From Chlamydiales bacterium STE3 (GTDB taxonomy: Bacteria > Chlamydiota > Chlamydiia > Chlamydiales > Parachlamydiaceae): a stretch of DNA of 64,000 nucleotides. Position numbers and translations under genes: made by a program. Location: assembly GCA_011125455.1 (NCBI GenBank), contig VKHO01000009.1, positions 1 through 64,000 of the forward strand, given 5' to 3'. The notes beneath the pieces were generated by a model. That model did no database searches. It had not been told where the DNA came from and saw nothing but the letters and a program-made list of their open reading frames with translations. Each line of letters opens with the position of its first letter. Position 1 is the stretch's first letter. Below, piece after piece: positions 63,325 to 64,000 of the stretch.

Positions 63325-63393
63325 ATACTTTTCAGTGATTCTAGAGAAAAAAGATGATCTTTACCAGAAAAAAGGTAGGAGATGCGAAGGAGT

Positions 63394-63660
63394 CTATAAA
63401 GATTTGAATAAACTCTTGATTGTGCCGATCCACCTTTCGAGATAGTTACAACGTTGAAGGATTTTAGCTAGTGTCTGTTTTATTTCGGGCGTTTTTTCCG
63501 TGTGCTTAAGAGAAAGGTCTGTAAATAATTTAAGCTCGGAATTGATTAGAAGTAGATAGTCTAAAGCCTCAATCTGTTCCTTGGAAGAGAAGGGGAGAAT
63601 AGGGGGTGATTTCTTGCCCTCTTTAAAGTTAATTACCCACAAAGGCTTATAGTTTTCCAT
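63394..63660 (-). CDS. Small hypothetical protein (88 aa)
   Basis: A helical protein with a Lys-rich start and two amphipathic helices in the second half (LLLINSELKLFTDLS, LAKILQRCNYLERWIG). No membrane segment. It lies between rng and the divergent yceD. Chlamydia also has a small unknown near here (I recall CT809), but identity cannot be confirmed. Confidence 0.5.
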   Translation of the reverse strand: MENYKPLWVINFKEGKKSPPILPFSSKEQIEALDYLLLINSELKLFTDLSLKHTEKTPEIKQTLAKILQRCNYLERWIGTIKSLFKSL

Positions 63661-63811
63661 AATTCCCTTAGACGGTTCATTTGGATGAGAATTAAAAACT
63701 AATTATAAGTTTGTTTGTATTTAATTTGCAAACTTCTAAAAGAAAAATCTTCTGGAGCAAAATTAAAACTTCCATTACACTGATGCTTGTTAATTTTAAC
63801 TTTTGCTGCAG

Positions 63812-64000
63812 ATGAGTAAAAACGCTTCCTTAGATGACTCTTTTAAAATTTTTGTCGAACAGCTGCGCTCTGGAAACGTCGAACAACTTTCCGAAGAGTT
63901 CACACCTGATTTTTTAGATCTTCACGAGAAAGAGCTAGCATTTGCCGATCCTGTTTATCTGAAAGGAGAAGCTTACCTTGCTGAGAGCGACTTAATCCTT
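63812..64000 (+). CDS. yceD: YceD-family protein (DUF177), 5' part; runs off the window
   Basis: The first 63 codons from ATG 63812 are open to the window edge. The product resembles YceD (SFKIFVEQLRSGNVEQLSEE, FLDLHEKELAF, GEAYLAESDLIL), the protein usually encoded before rpmF (L32) and important for 23S rRNA accumulation. The C-terminal CxxC part is beyond the window. Confidence 0.7.
   Translation, partial: MSKNASLDDSFKIFVEQLRSGNVEQLSEEFTPDFLDLHEKELAFADPVYLKGEAYLAESDLIL

Larger units (their letters stand above)
62867..63393. other. Structured intergenic region between rng and the 88-residue gene
   Basis: Contains several inverted repeats: AGCTCC/GGAGCT at 62980-63012, a perfect 7-bp hairpin CTGCCAG/CTGGCAG at 63036-63056, a GTGTTAG/CTAACAC pair at 63111-63142, and a 16-bp inverted repeat at 63257-63324. 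A small open frame (63017-63109) with AAGGAG 6 bases before its ATG is also present. No known RNA family was recognised. Confidence 0.45.

Noticed and set aside
1-64000. CRISPR array or rRNA operon
   Set aside because: No regularly spaced direct repeats and no rRNA core sequences were seen.

Overview
The window reads as chromosome of an amoeba-associated member of the Chlamydiota, most like the Parachlamydiaceae. Three things point there. Many blocks match gene orders I recall from Chlamydia: gspD-E-F-G plus pseudopilins, uppS-cdsA-cmk, hemH/phosphoesterase/glgC, and rng-plsB-insulinase. It carries NqrA and a DhnA-type aldolase. It also has host-mimicking proteins typical of amoeba symbionts (an F-box protein, a BTB/Skp1-like protein, a kinase-like protein). 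The DNA is AT-rich, genes are dense, and many stops and starts overlap.

Layout. 1-0.7 kb: the end of an IS1-type transposase and a small F-box protein. 0.9-7.4 kb: an Rsm22-type methyltransferase, a YtxH/DUF948 envelope cluster, a MoxR/DUF58/BatD-like operon, and CorA. 7.5-9.7 kb: a decayed glycosyltransferase and dnaA, with a good promoter and near-consensus DnaA boxes. 9.7-16 kb is an accessory island: a membrane-anchored protein, a possible group I intron relic, a LanM/DUF4135 kinase-like effector candidate with a partner gene, a BTB/Skp1-like protein, a leucine-rich-repeat scrap, and a DUF900 hydrolase. 16.3-18.2 kb: nqrA and its membrane-protein neighbour. 18.5-28.4 kb: a type II secretion operon led by a paralogue of the 9.7 kb protein.

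28.6-35.8 kb: a reverse-strand run of msrBA, a HAD phosphatase, a collapsed glycine-cleavage operon (gcvPA/gcvPB deleted, gcvT broken, gcvH intact), a CBM9/DOMON-like protein and a PpiD/SurA-like chaperone. gcvT carries a 51-bp palindromic insertion with a TA target duplication. 35.9-42.8 kb: DUF6629 protein, aldolase, mazG, hemH, a chlamydial unknown, a metallophosphoesterase and glgC. 43-44.6 kb: lineage-specific unknowns. 44.6-52.3 kb: tRNA-Leu(CAG), lepA, uppS, cdsA, cmk, an effector-like unknown, a class IV aminotransferase and an archaeal/eukaryotic-type proS. 52.3-57.4 kb: unknowns, TerC and a MidA-like methyltransferase with a repeat tail. 57.4-64 kb: insulinase, plsB, rng, a structured intergenic region, a small unknown, and the start of yceD.

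The most interesting content is a minimal MITE caught in gcvT, a membrane protein with a duplicated domain in the place GspC would occupy, four pseudopilins that all lack glycine at -1, and the eukaryote-like F-box, BTB/Skp1 and kinase-like proteins. No rRNA or CRISPR array was seen. Everything here is read by eye; no homology search was run.
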